Origin: Lactococcus carnosus | GTDB lineage: Bacteria; Bacillota; Bacilli; Lactobacillales; Streptococcaceae | Assembly: GCF_006770265.1 (NCBI RefSeq) | Contig: NZ_CP017194.1 | Location: 1,984,001 to 2,048,000 of the forward strand | DNA length: 64,000 bases | Direction: 5' to 3' | Shown: piece after piece, positions 1 through 9,444 of the stretch | Layout of the letters: each line of letters opens with the position of its first letter | Numbering within the stretch: position 1 is the stretch's first letter | The notes under the pieces: model-generated | The model's input: only the letters and a program-made list of their open reading frames with translations | Databases searched by the model: none | Told to the model about the DNA's origin: nothing | Program-made: the position numbers and the translations under genes

Positions 1-1082
1 GAGCCACGCGATTTCCGCCACTGAAAGTACATGACTGAGTCTGAGCCGTGCGCTAAAAATTGCATAGATGAAAGTAAGTGCATGCCAGGTCGTTTGGCCT
101 TATTCACTGGATGCCAGTTAACCAAACTTGGGGTAGATTCCATGATTAGGAAAGGTTGCTGCTTTAACGCGCGGTATTGATCATTAATAAAGCCCACTTT
201 AGCTGCCAAATCAGCTGTACTGCCCCAGTCATTATGCCAGGCAGGATAACAATCCCACGAGATGACATCAACATGCTCAGCAAACTTACCATAATCTAAA
301 CTTTGAAATGGGATTAATTCATCACCGTCACCCATAAAATTTGTTGTAATCGGTACATTTGGCGTTAAGACGCGAATCTCTTTTATTTCATGCTCGTAAA
401 AGTCAATGGTCTGGTCGGTCACAAACCGTTTCCAGTCTAAGTTCATCCCATGAACCATCGTCTCACCTAGCGATGATGGTGACGAAATCTGTGTCCAGTC
501 TGTATAAGTATGACTCCAAAACGCACCCCACCAAGCCGCATTTAGTGCTGCCAAGGTGCCATACTTGGCCTTTAACCATGACCTGAAATTCTCCTGACAA
601 TAGGCACAGTGGCAATCGCCACCATATTCATTTGAAATATGCCACATATACAAGGCTGGGTGCTGCCCATAGCGTTCTGCTAATTTCCGGTTAATAATGG
701 CCACTTTCTGCCGATAAATCGGAGATGAAAAGCAGTGATTATGCCGGCCACCATGCGCGAGTTTCTCTTGTTTTTCAGTCGTTCTTAAAACCTCTGGATA
801 AGTCGCACTCATCCAGGCTGGACGTGCACCAGATGGTGTGGCAAGTATGACATTACCGCCCATCTTGTCCACATCATCAAAGATCTTGTCTAACAAGTCA
901 AAGTGAAACTCACCTTCTCTAGGTTCCAAGGCAGACCATGCGAAAATGCCGACTGACACCGTGTTGACTTTTGATGCTTGCATCAAGGCCATGTCCTGAG
1001 CCAAAATATCTGGATAGGCTAACCACTGGTCTGGATTATAATCCCCACCATGTAGCAGCCGCTTCTCTTCTTGATAGGTCAT
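1..1082 (-). CDS. Beta-galactosidase, GH42 family (partial, cut by window edge)
   Basis: Cytoplasmic GH42 beta-galactosidase that removes terminal beta-galactosyl units, usually from oligosaccharides. Only the 360 N-terminal codons are inside the window; the family is usually 650-700 residues. The acid/base glutamate is seen in HISNEYGG (E152) and the nucleophile in IMESTP (E315), so the visible TIM barrel is catalytically complete. There is no signal peptide. The ATG lies 4 bases after the stop of the permease gene, with a GAAGGGG ribosome site overlapping that gene's end, so this is the distal gene of the ABC transporter operon. That it works on imported galacto-oligosaccharides is inferred from this context. 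Confidence 0.9.
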   Translation of the reverse strand, partial: MTYQEEKRLLHGGDYNPDQWLAYPDILAQDMALMQASKVNTVSVGIFAWSALEPREGEFHFDLLDKIFDDVDKMGGNVILATPSGARPAWMSATYPEVLRTTEKQEKLAHGGRHNHCFSSPIYRQKVAIINRKLAERYGQHPALYMWHISNEYGGDCHCAYCQENFRSWLKAKYGTLAALNAAWWGAFWSHTYTDWTQISSPSSLGETMVHGMNLDWKRFVTDQTIDFYEHEIKEIRVLTPNVPITTNFMGDGDELIPFQSLDYGKFAEHVDVISWDCYPAWHNDWGSTADLAAKVGFINDQYRALKQQPFLIMESTPSLVNWHPVNKAKRPGMHLLSSMQFLAHGSDSVMYFQWRKSRG

Positions 1083-1086
1083 CTCA

Positions 1087-1914
1087 TCACCCCTTCACTG
1101 ATCCTAGCATCCCTTGAACAAATTGACGTTGTAAGATGAAGAATAAAACAGCAATCGGTAAGGTAGAGACGACAATGCCTGACATGATCATGCCAAAGTC
1201 AGGGCGATAAGAATTCCCCATCGCTGACAAAATCAAAGGAACCGTTCTTTTTTCAGGAGACTGCAAGGCAATCAAAGGCCACAAATAGTTATTCCATGAG
1301 CTCATAAAGGTGATGATAGCTGCTGCTGCATAGGTATTTTTCGCTGCTGGCATATAGATTTTTGTGAAAATTTTAAATTCTCCTAGCCCATCTATGCGCG
1401 CTGCTTCAACCAATGACTTGGGAAATGCTTTGGCATTTTGCCTGAAAAAGAAGATCAGAAAGGCTGTTGACACTGATGGCGCAATCACGACAAAAAGTGT
1501 ATTCAGACCAAATGGCGTTCCAGATAATTTTGAAAACATGCGATACAAGGCAATCATCATAGCTGAAAAAGGAATCATCATTGATAGTAATAACAGATTA
1601 AAGATCCTATCTTTTGCTTTTGACCGATAAATTTCAAAGCCATAGCCGGCCATAGATGAAATTAAGAGGGCGAAGATAGTTGTGAGTAGCGCAATAAATG
1701 CTGAGTTCAGCAATGAGCGCGAGAAATTTAAGTCACTCTCAAATAAATGGCGCAAGTTGATGATTAATTGGTTACCCAGTTTAAGTGTACCCGTCGTGAT
1801 ATCGATAGACTTATTTGTTGTCCCTAAAAGCATCCAGATAAAGGGAAATACAGAAATAAAGGAAATCACTGATAAGAAGATATATTTAAAGGATGCTGCT
1901 ATTTTTTTAGACAT
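1087..1914 (-). CDS. Carbohydrate ABC transporter permease (MalG/LacG type)
   Basis: Inner-membrane permease of a CUT1 sugar ABC transporter, 275 residues with six predicted membrane segments. The EAA loop that contacts the ATPase is visible as EAARIDGLGEFKIFTKIYMP near residue 165-185. It pairs with the upstream permease to form the channel; the start ATG overlaps the stop of that gene in a TAATG junction, with GGGGGAG as ribosome site, showing translational coupling. No ATPase gene is in this operon: CUT1 systems often share one MsmK-type ATPase encoded elsewhere. Substrate is probably a galactoside, inferred from the flanking GH42 and GH2 enzymes. Confidence 0.9.
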   Translation of the reverse strand: MSKKIAASFKYIFLSVISFISVFPFIWMLLGTTNKSIDITTGTLKLGNQLIINLRHLFESDLNFSRSLLNSAFIALLTTIFALLISSMAGYGFEIYRSKAKDRIFNLLLLSMMIPFSAMMIALYRMFSKLSGTPFGLNTLFVVIAPSVSTAFLIFFFRQNAKAFPKSLVEAARIDGLGEFKIFTKIYMPAAKNTYAAAAIITFMSSWNNYLWPLIALQSPEKRTVPLILSAMGNSYRPDFGMIMSGIVVSTLPIAVLFFILQRQFVQGMLGSVKG

Positions 1915-2786
1915 TATTTTTCTCCCCCAACTTTAGTTTGAATGAGTGATAGGATGATAATGATGATGCTGACCACAAAGGCCATAGCTGCCGCATAACC
2001 AAATTGCGGTGTAAACTTAAACATCAAGTTATAGATATATTGAGAAATCGTAGCTGTTGCATTAGCAGGGCCACCATTTGTGATATTTGCGATTTCATCG
2101 AACAATTGCAGTGTCCCGATTGTTGATGTGATAGAGGTAAATAGGATAATAGGTTTTAAGTTAGGAATGGTGATTTTGATCAGCTGATCCCATTTAGACG
2201 CACCATCGACCTCTGCAGCATCATAGATTTCAGAATCGATATTTTGCATACCAGATAAAAAGAAAATCATGTTATAGCCAGTCCAGCGCCAAGTAATAGA
2301 GATGATGATCAGTACCTTAGCCCAAAATGGATGTGTGATCCATTGAATCGGATCTGCAATCAAATGGAGTTTCATCAAGATCTCGTTGACAATCCCATCA
2401 TTGGCAAAGATTGACTTCATCACTAGCGAATAGGAAACGAGGGACGTAATACAAGGCAAGAAGATGGCTGTTCTAAAAAGTCCCTTGAACTTCAGCTTTT
2501 TATCATTCAAGAAATTTGAAATAATAATCGCTAAAAATAGCATAATTGGCACTTGAATAATCAAGTATAGCACCGTGTTTTTAAATGCTGTAATGAAGGT
2601 CTTATCTGATAAGAGGCGCTTGTAGTTTGCCAGACCATCAAAGGTCATATTCATCGGCGTTCCAGTTTGGAAACTTGTAATCAACCCAAAGACCATGGGT
2701 ACAAAGACAAGTAAGGTAATCATGACTACTGGAATTACCAAGAACCCGTTTCCGTTTCTTAATGGATTTTTTATTTTTTTCATCAT
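1914..2786 (-). CDS. Carbohydrate ABC transporter permease (MalF/LacF type)
   Basis: The other half of the CUT1 sugar channel, 290 residues and about six membrane segments. The EAA motif reads DAAEVDGASKWDQLIKITIP around residue 190-210. It starts with two consecutive ATG codons after GGAG; the first is used here, the second would shorten the protein by one residue. It lies 79 bases downstream of the binding-protein gene and overlaps the next permease gene by one base. Same inferred role in galactoside import as its neighbours. Confidence 0.9.
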   Translation of the reverse strand: MMKKIKNPLRNGNGFLVIPVVMITLLVFVPMVFGLITSFQTGTPMNMTFDGLANYKRLLSDKTFITAFKNTVLYLIIQVPIMLFLAIIISNFLNDKKLKFKGLFRTAIFLPCITSLVSYSLVMKSIFANDGIVNEILMKLHLIADPIQWITHPFWAKVLIIISITWRWTGYNMIFFLSGMQNIDSEIYDAAEVDGASKWDQLIKITIPNLKPIILFTSITSTIGTLQLFDEIANITNGGPANATATISQYIYNLMFKFTPQFGYAAAMAFVVSIIIIILSLIQTKVGGEK

Positions 2787-2865
2787 CTATCTCCAATAAT
2801 TTTTTCAATAACAAAGGCTACGTAATCACTTACTTAGCCTTTTAACAATATGAGATTTTTATCGC

Positions 2866-4152
2866 TTATTGAATCTCAGATTCAACACGTTTTTGTGCAT
2901 CTTTTAAGGCGTCGTTGATGTCTTTTCCTTTAACAACTTGTTGTAAGTACTCTGCCATAATTGATTCGATTTGGTAGGTATTTTGACCATAGTTTACTTG
3001 TGGAATTTGAGTTGTCCAAGTCGCAAAGTCTTCTCTCACTTTTTGTCCACCATAGAACTCATCGCCAGTTTTGTAGGCTTCAGTATTGATGGCGCTCTTC
3101 ATCGTTGAAATGAGACCGATTTCTTTAGCTAATGTTGCCATTAGGTCTGTATTTGTTGCAAACGTTTTGTTCAAAAAGTCTTTGGCATCTTTTGTTGCAC
3201 CGCCTTTAAGGACGTACCATTGGGCACCACCTGAGTTAGATGCTTGTGCTTTACCCAGACCAGCTGGTAGTGCAGGTGTTTTAGCAATCCGCCATTTACC
3301 AGATTGATCTGCTTGTGCTTTGACTGTTGATGAGTACCAAGACCCTTGTGGGGTACTTGCAACAACACCGCCGTTGATCGCTTTAATACCAGTCGCCCAG
3401 TCAGATGTTTCAGTCACAAGTTTTTCTTTGAGTAAGGTAGACAACACGCCCATACCATAAGCTAAAGATTTGTTACCTGCAATAGAGACCTTGTTATCTT
3501 TGTCTGTGTACCACTCGCCAGCTTCTTGCATCATGATACGGACACGACCAAGGTCAGAAGGATTCAATTCAGTAATGTTATGACCTGTTTTAGCCTTAAC
3601 ATCTCGGGCAACTTTGATGTAATCATCCCATGTGAGATTATTCATTTGTTCTTGCGTGTAACCCGCTTCTGAAAGATAATCTGATCTGTAGAAGAGGCCA
3701 GTTACACCTGAGTCAAATGGCACACCATAGATTTTGTCACCAATTTTATTCACACCAAATTTGTAGGCAGCAAAATCTTTTTCTTTGACAATGTCCGTTA
3801 ACGGTTCAAAGGCATCTGCATTTGTTTTCAAGAATCCTTGAATTCGGTAGTCTTCAACCAATACGATATCTGGTAAACCATCTTTTGATCCCGACGTTAA
3901 TTGGGTTGTCAATTTTTGAACGATGTCATCTTGCGTCATTTCAACGATTTTCACTTTAACTTTTTTATTATCGTATACTTTGACAGCTTCTTCCATCGCT
4001 TTGATATTAAATGTTTTATCCCATGCCCATACTGTCACAGTATCAGATTTGTCTTTATTTGCTGCCTTATCCGATGACCCACACGCTGCAAGTAAGCCCA
4101 CAGCACCTACTGCCATAACAGCAGTTCCCAAAACTTTTTTCCAAGTTTTCAT
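2866..4152 (-). CDS. Sugar ABC transporter substrate-binding lipoprotein
   Basis: Extracellular solute-binding protein (family 1, like MsmE/MalE) of the ABC transporter, 428 residues. A typical lipoprotein signal ends in LLAAC with C24 as the lipidated cysteine, so the protein is tethered to the outer face of the membrane. The ATG at 4152 is chosen because AAGGAG precedes it; a TTG two codons upstream is not needed. It is the first gene of the operon binding protein-permease-permease-GH42. Upstream lie a cre-like site and a 15-base box shared with the lacZ promoter region. The ligand is not visible in the sequence; galactosides are inferred from the enzymes around it. Confidence 0.92.
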   Translation of the reverse strand: MKTWKKVLGTAVMAVGAVGLLAACGSSDKAANKDKSDTVTVWAWDKTFNIKAMEEAVKVYDNKKVKVKIVEMTQDDIVQKLTTQLTSGSKDGLPDIVLVEDYRIQGFLKTNADAFEPLTDIVKEKDFAAYKFGVNKIGDKIYGVPFDSGVTGLFYRSDYLSEAGYTQEQMNNLTWDDYIKVARDVKAKTGHNITELNPSDLGRVRIMMQEAGEWYTDKDNKVSIAGNKSLAYGMGVLSTLLKEKLVTETSDWATGIKAINGGVVASTPQGSWYSSTVKAQADQSGKWRIAKTPALPAGLGKAQASNSGGAQWYVLKGGATKDAKDFLNKTFATNTDLMATLAKEIGLISTMKSAINTEAYKTGDEFYGGQKVREDFATWTTQIPQVNYGQNTYQIESIMAEYLQQVVKGKDINDALKDAQKRVESEIQ

Positions 4153-4532
4153 AATCAAGTCTCCTTGTAATTTTTTTTATTTCTTCTATAGATTAATCTT
4201 AACACACTAAGAAAGCGCTTACTTCATCTTTTTTATCTTTTATTTAACTTTTTGTGACATTATGCTAATTAATTGTTTCATTACTTTTAATATTGAATTC
4301 GTTACTTAATACAGGCTTACCTAAGTAAGTATACCTGAGTGCCTACTGTCACACTAAGCGCATCATTGTAAGTGAATAAACAAAGCCACCAACCGGTCAG
4401 TCGATGGCTTTTCCTCAATTCACTATCTAGCATTGGGCCATTAGCTAGCTAGTCTCTCGCCTCAAGATTTTAACAACTATCACATTATTTTATTTTTATG
4501 TGATATCCTTCACCTAGGATAAAGTTTAGCGA
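4153..4532 (-). promoter_or_regulatory. Control region of the sugar ABC operon: cre site plus box shared with lacZ
   Basis: A 380-base gap between lacZ and the binding-protein gene. On the minus strand it holds a cre-like site (4210-4223, AGTAAGCGCTTTCT) and, 19 bases further upstream, the 15-base box TTTAACTTTTTGTGA (4243-4257, plus-strand reading). The identical box sits at 7671-7685 in front of lacZ, also just upstream of a cre site. The likely reading is CcpA repression plus a common specific regulator for both transcription units. No clear -35/-10 pair could be fixed. Nothing else was recognised from 4258 to 4380. Confidence 0.6.
4382..4411 (-). terminator. Weak candidate terminator after lacZ
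   Basis: AAAGCCA (4382-4388) pairs with TGGCTTT (4405-4411) around a 16-base loop that itself can pair (ACCGGT). The T-tract on the minus strand is poor (GTTTATT), so read-through from lacZ into the ABC operon is possible. Confidence 0.4.
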
Positions 4533-7500
4533 TTAGAGTGGTGAAATAAGAAATTGATAGATGAGGTCTTTTGCTGAATCAATGGTATAGTCTGCTAATA
4601 CAGGACTGCCCCATGAGTCATCGCCACCTACACCCATTTGTTGCCCGATAATATTGACATGCGTATAGTTAAAAGGTGGTAATTCAAATTGATGTTGTGC
4701 GTTTTCGAATTCAAAGGGTGAGGCAGGCAAGACAGCATGCTCAAATGCTTGACCAGTATAACTGAATTTAAGTCCTTGCCCCTGCTGGTTGGCAACCGTT
4801 ACCCAACGGGTTGCCATATGGTTACCACATTCTTGTGGTACCAAATAAGGTGTTGTGTTTGCCTCCACTGTCGTCTCATAGATCCCCAGTTTGGCACCAT
4901 CAGATCGATCAATATAATTTTCAGCTTCACCCTTCCCATAATAAGCGACTTGGTCAAATTCACTTAAGAGTTTAAAGTTTAAGCCTAGGACCGGTAATTC
5001 AGGTAGACCAGCCTTACCATGATAGTGCACATCAACCAAAATAGCACCGTCTGCTTTGATTGTGTAAGTCACCTCAGTAGTCGTCTCGATTATCGCTAAA
5101 TGATAGGCATAGCTAAACTGATACCCAGCCGGTGTTTCGATGATATCCGAGGCTACTTCGAGTTCTCCAAAACTAGCTACCGCCTCTTGCCCAAGCGTTG
5201 CAGCAAACCAGGCAGCATTTCGTCGCTCATGGCCATTCCCGCGATCATTATCTGTGGTTGCCCGCCAGTAATATGGTTTTGGTGGTGTGGTAATTAACTC
5301 TTTTCCACCATATTTTAAAGAGACAATCCCACCGGATAGTTTTGAAAAGATGACGCTAAAGTCGGAACCATGCACGCCGATATTAACATCCCCATAGACG
5401 ACTGTCATGCTAGTAGGCGGGAGTAGGCTAGGCATGATTTTTTCCTTGATTACTGCTTGAGCAAAGGCAACTTCATGACCTGCTTCTGCCCAAATCGTTG
5501 CTGCTTTCAAGCTGAAACTAATCAATACAACGACTTCTTCCCTCACATCTGATAGGTCTCCATAGTCTAGGGTAATGGTTTGGCTATCACCAGGTGCAAC
5601 CGCTACTGATAGGTTTTGTTTCCGCCAGATATGACCATCTTTTAGTAGGGTCATGTCGCAAGCAAAGTCACTTGTGGACACAAACAGATGATCATTTTTG
5701 ATGTGTAGCGACGTGCCCTGAATCGTCATGCTGATATTTTGGTATAGATATTTCACTTCTTGTGCCTTAGGAGAGATGGTTCTATCAGCAAATACGATCC
5801 CATTTCCTGAAAAATTATAATCTGTCACACGGTCATTGAAGTCGCCACCATAAGATAAGACTTCTTTGCCATTTGGTAATCTGCGATACAAGGCTTGATC
5901 GCCATAATCCCAGATAAAGCCACCTTGATACATGGGATAAGCATCAGCTAGATCAGTGTACTTGCGCATACCACCAAGTGAGTTACCCATGGCGTGCATA
6001 TACTCACAGGAAATGTAAGGTTTTTCTGGATCATTTGCTAAATAGGTCTCTATTTCAGCCGCTTTAGCATACATGCGACTCTCCATATCACTCGTCGCAT
6101 CGTAATCCCGATTCCAAAAGACACCTTCATAATGGACTAAACGAGAGGGATCCTCACGTCTAAAATAGTCACTCATGTCTTGAATCACTTGACCTGCATA
6201 AGATTCATTACCACATGACCAAATCAGAATAGCGGGATGATTTTTGTCACGCGCAAGCATCGACTCCGCCCGGTCCATCACCGCACCTGCCCATGTTTTA
6301 TCATTACCCGGCACGTTCCATGACGGCTCACATGCCCCCATCTTTTGCCATGAGCCATGAGATTCCAAGTTAGCTTCATCTATGAGATAAATACCGTATC
6401 TATCACAAAGTTTATACCAGAGTGATTGGTTTGGATAATGACTTGTTCTGACTGCGTTTAGATTATGTTGTTTTAAAAATCTGATATCCCAAAGCATGTC
6501 TGCTTCGGTAATTGCCCGGCCAGTTCTAGCCGAAAACTCATGGCGGTTGATGCCTTTAAAAACAAGCCGCTTGCCATTTAAGGTCATCAGCTTATTTTTT
6601 AACTCAAACTTACGGAAGCCAACTTGTGTTTTTGCTGTCTCAACCAAACGACCAGCCTTTGAAATAGCAACAAATAAGGTATATAAATTTGGGACTTCTG
6701 CCGACCAAAGCGCCACATCAGCTACAGACAAAGATAGGCTAAGTTTAGCATCGGCTGCTTGTGGGTCAGTTTGAGCTATGGTTTCCCCGGCGCGTGTTAA
6801 GCGCAAAGTAACTTGCGTGTCATAATCCCCTTCCAAATCCAAGTCTACAGTTAGGACTGCTGACTTAAAATCCGATGTTAAATCAGTTTTAACAAACAAA
6901 TCGCGGACATGGCTAGCTGGTTTTGCATACAGGTAGACCTCTCGAAAAATACCAGAAAAGCGCCAAAAATCCTGATCCTCTAGATAACTAGCCGAAGAGA
7001 AGCGAAAGACTTGTACAGCTAATTTATTCTCACCAGCCTGCAAATAATCTGTTAGCTCAAATTCACTGGGTGTAAAAGAGTCTTCTGCATAGCCAATAAA
7101 TTGACCGTTTAGCCAAACATAAAAAGCGGTCTCAACACCTTGAAAGGAAATGAATGTTGGCTTGTTAGCCAACTCTTTGCCCACCTCAAAGGTCTTGACA
7201 TAACTCCCAACTGGATTATAGTGGGTTGAAATATGAGGGGGTCTGAGCGCTTCGGCGCCATCCCAGGGATACATGGTATTGACATAATGGGGATGACCAA
7301 ATTTACCATCGCCTTGCAGCTGAATATGACCAGGCACCTTAATATGATCAAATCCAGATGTATCGTAGGTGATAGTTTCAAATCCTACAGGTCTTAAGGC
7401 AACATTTTCTGCATAATGAAATTGCCAAGTGCCATTCAGAGACTGAGTCAACTTCATGGCATCACTAGCTGTATCCTCATCTGCTTCATAATATGTGTGA

Positions 7501-7586
7501 TCAGAATGCGCGGCTATGCGATTCACTTGATATATTTCCTGGTCACTCAGCCACGTTAAATCAGCTGTAAGTCCTTTATTTTTCAT
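4533..7586 (-). CDS. lacZ: Beta-galactosidase LacZ, GH2 family
   Basis: Large cytoplasmic GH2 beta-galactosidase (1017 residues, close to the 1024 of the E. coli enzyme) that hydrolyses lactose and other beta-galactosides. The acid/base glutamate is E461 in WSCGNES, the same number as in E. coli LacZ, and the nucleophile is E528 in SCEYMHAMGN. The N-terminal jelly-roll, Ig-like, TIM-barrel and C-terminal beta-sandwich domains are all present. The ATG at 7586 follows GAGGAG by five bases; a GTG five codons earlier lies in the ribosome site and is rejected. It is a single-gene unit with its own cre site and specific box. The only sugar transporter next to it is the ABC system downstream, not a PTS, so free rather than phosphorylated galactosides are expected. 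Confidence 0.97.
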   Translation of the reverse strand: MKNKGLTADLTWLSDQEIYQVNRIAAHSDHTYYEADEDTASDAMKLTQSLNGTWQFHYAENVALRPVGFETITYDTSGFDHIKVPGHIQLQGDGKFGHPHYVNTMYPWDGAEALRPPHISTHYNPVGSYVKTFEVGKELANKPTFISFQGVETAFYVWLNGQFIGYAEDSFTPSEFELTDYLQAGENKLAVQVFRFSSASYLEDQDFWRFSGIFREVYLYAKPASHVRDLFVKTDLTSDFKSAVLTVDLDLEGDYDTQVTLRLTRAGETIAQTDPQAADAKLSLSLSVADVALWSAEVPNLYTLFVAISKAGRLVETAKTQVGFRKFELKNKLMTLNGKRLVFKGINRHEFSARTGRAITEADMLWDIRFLKQHNLNAVRTSHYPNQSLWYKLCDRYGIYLIDEANLESHGSWQKMGACEPSWNVPGNDKTWAGAVMDRAESMLARDKNHPAILIWSCGNESYAGQVIQDMSDYFRREDPSRLVHYEGVFWNRDYDATSDMESRMYAKAAEIETYLANDPEKPYISCEYMHAMGNSLGGMRKYTDLADAYPMYQGGFIWDYGDQALYRRLPNGKEVLSYGGDFNDRVTDYNFSGNGIVFADRTISPKAQEVKYLYQNISMTIQGTSLHIKNDHLFVSTSDFACDMTLLKDGHIWRKQNLSVAVAPGDSQTITLDYGDLSDVREEVVVLISFSLKAATIWAEAGHEVAFAQAVIKEKIMPSLLPPTSMTVVYGDVNIGVHGSDFSVIFSKLSGGIVSLKYGGKELITTPPKPYYWRATTDNDRGNGHERRNAAWFAATLGQEAVASFGELEVASDIIETPAGYQFSYAYHLAIIETTTEVTYTIKADGAILVDVHYHGKAGLPELPVLGLNFKLLSEFDQVAYYGKGEAENYIDRSDGAKLGIYETTVEANTTPYLVPQECGNHMATRWVTVANQQGQGLKFSYTGQAFEHAVLPASPFEFENAQHQFELPPFNYTHVNIIGQQMGVGGDDSWGSPVLADYTIDSAKDLIYQFLISPL

Positions 7587-7635
7587 CTTAGTTCTCCTCA
7601 CCCTATTTTTACTACTCCTCTCATTCTACATGAAA

Positions 7636-7685
7636 TGTAAGCGCTTTACAAATTGATTTTGTGACCGCATTTTAACTTTTTGTGA
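7636..7685 (-). promoter_or_regulatory. lacZ operator region: cre and direct-repeat box
   Basis: TGTAAGCGCTTTACA at 7636-7650 is a near-perfect palindromic cre for CcpA. Upstream of it TTTTGTGA occurs twice as a direct repeat (7657-7664 and 7678-7685), 21 bases apart, two helical turns, a spacing typical for AraC-family activators. The second copy lies in the 15-base box shared with the ABC operon. The identity of the regulator is inference; no such gene is in the window. Confidence 0.6.
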
Positions 7686-7750
7686 TGGTAGCTAGCCATG
7701 ATTAGTGGTGAGCTGATTAGTGCTTATCAACCAACTCCTAGCGAATTGCA

Positions 7751-7792
7751 ACAAAAAATCGTAAGCAAGGCAGGCGCCTCACGTTACGATTT
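7751..7792 (-). terminator. Rho-independent terminator of the ula operon
   Basis: Nine-base perfect stem AAATCGTAA (7756-7764) / TTACGATTT (7784-7792), followed on the minus strand by six T residues. It ends transcription after ulaF and separates the ula operon from lacZ. Confidence 0.85.
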
Positions 7793-7870
7793 ATAATAGG
7801 AAACACGACAACACGCGACTTTCCCCAACCACCTCAAAAATATGAGAAATGTTTTAACTGGGCAATTCAC

Positions 7871-8602
7871 TCACTTCTGCCCATAATAGGCATTGGCCCC
7901 ATGTTTTCTAAAATAATGCTTATCTAACATATAGGCCGGTAAGACAGGACGATCGTTGTTAAGCAGTTCCGTAAACAAGGCCATGTGGGCTACTTCATCT
8001 AGCACAACTGCATTTTCGACCGCTTTTGATACGGTTACTCCCCAAGTAAATGGGCCATGACCTATAGTTAGGACACCTGGTACAGCAAGCGGATTAAGGC
8101 CGCTCTTTTCAAAGCACTCGACAATAACCTTACCCGTATCTCGCTCATAGGCTGCCTCAACTTCTGACTGAGTTAATTGGCGTGTGCAGGGAATAGGCCC
8201 ATAAAATGTATCGGCATGGGTTGTCCCGTAGGGTGGGATACTTCTCCCCGACTGGGCCCACATCACGGCATATTTAGAATGAGTATGGACAATCCCATTG
8301 ACCTCTGTGAAGTGTTGGTATAGATAGACATGCGTCGGTAAATCCGATGATGGTCTGAGTGAGTCTTGATCGAGTAAGTTGCCTGCCAAATCCGTCACAA
8401 CCATCTGATCAGCTGTCATCGTCTCATAGGGGACACCACTCGGCTTGATGACAATAAGCCCTAACTCACGATTGATTTCACTCGCATTACCCCATGTTAG
8501 GACGACTAATCCTGCTTTCGCAAGTGCTAAATTAGCTTGCCAGACGCGTTGTTTCATATCAGACAAGACTTGGGCATCATACTCAGTCAACTTGTTAAGC
8601 AT
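7871..8602 (-). CDS. ulaF: L-ribulose-5-phosphate 4-epimerase UlaF (AraD family)
   Basis: Class II aldolase-fold epimerase, 243 residues, converting L-ribulose-5-phosphate to D-xylulose-5-phosphate, the last step that links ascorbate to the pentose-phosphate/phosphoketolase route. The zinc ligands appear in the HTHSKY motif near residue 100 and the downstream histidine in ITIGHGPFTWG. Its ATG overlaps the last 8 bases of ulaE and is preceded by AAAGGAGG. AraD and UlaF are hard to separate by sequence; the ula context makes UlaF the better name. Confidence 0.95.
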   Translation of the reverse strand: MLNKLTEYDAQVLSDMKQRVWQANLALAKAGLVVLTWGNASEINRELGLIVIKPSGVPYETMTADQMVVTDLAGNLLDQDSLRPSSDLPTHVYLYQHFTEVNGIVHTHSKYAVMWAQSGRSIPPYGTTHADTFYGPIPCTRQLTQSEVEAAYERDTGKVIVECFEKSGLNPLAVPGVLTIGHGPFTWGVTVSKAVENAVVLDEVAHMALFTELLNNDRPVLPAYMLDKHYFRKHGANAYYGQK

Positions 8603-9443
8603 ACCCTGCCTCCTTTAAAAGTGGTAGCACAACAGCCTTTGCTTTTTCGATTTCAATTAGCGGCTGCTCGCTCGTCTCACTCCACATTTCCATGACAAAT
8701 GAGCCTGAGTAGTTCAAGCGTTTTAATGTCTTTAAACAGCCAATGAAATCAACACAGCCTGCGCCAAAGGCAACATTTTTAAACTGACCCGAAAACTGAT
8801 CGGTGACTGCAAGTGTGTCTTTGAGATGAATTTGGCTGATGGCTCCAATCCCTTTTTCTAGTTCATGGCCGACTTGATTTTCAGGCCATGCAGATAGATT
8901 ACCCAAATCTGGATAGACCTGCAAATAAGGGGATGGGATTTGTGACTTAATATCATAGAATTTAGAGATAGAATTCATGAAGGGGTCATCCATGATTTCG
9001 ATCGACAGCACAACTGATTTGTTGGCAGCAATTGCCACACATTTTTTTAGATTTTTGATAAAGTTATGTCGTGTGCCGATTGATTTGGCTTCATAATACA
9101 CATCATAGCCAGCAAGTTGGATTGACCTTATCCCTAAATCTACTGCCAAATCAACTGCTTTCTGCATGATGTCAAGGCCATGCGCTTGCTTACTCGGGTC
9201 AGTTGAGCCCAGAGGATACCTGCGATGTGCAGATAAGCACATCGATAGTATGGGCATGTCTAAGGTAAAGCTGGCATCACGTATCTCTTTTCTTTGGGCT
9301 TTTGTCCAGTCTAATCTAGCAAGTCGTTCATCTGTCTCATCGATGGATAATTCTACAAAGGCAAAGCCTAAGCTTTTAGCCAAGCGAAGTCGCTCATACC
9401 AAGAGATGTCTTTGGGTAATGCCTTTTCATAAAGTCCTAACAT
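8595..9443 (-). CDS. ulaE: L-ribulose-5-phosphate 3-epimerase UlaE
   Basis: TIM-barrel sugar-phosphate epimerase (282 residues) that turns L-xylulose-5-phosphate into L-ribulose-5-phosphate. Family signatures seen are the start MLGLYEKALP, the ELSIDE strand, SIEIMDDPFMNS, and a C-terminal FVMEMWSE. It starts one base after the ulaD stop (TGATATG) with GGGAGG as ribosome site, so it is translationally coupled. Cytoplasmic; member of the complete ula operon. Confidence 0.95.
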   Translation of the reverse strand: MLGLYEKALPKDISWYERLRLAKSLGFAFVELSIDETDERLARLDWTKAQRKEIRDASFTLDMPILSMCLSAHRRYPLGSTDPSKQAHGLDIMQKAVDLAVDLGIRSIQLAGYDVYYEAKSIGTRHNFIKNLKKCVAIAANKSVVLSIEIMDDPFMNSISKFYDIKSQIPSPYLQVYPDLGNLSAWPENQVGHELEKGIGAISQIHLKDTLAVTDQFSGQFKNVAFGAGCVDFIGCLKTLKRLNYSGSFVMEMWSETSEQPLIEIEKAKAVVLPLLKEAGYA

Positions 9444-9444
9444 A

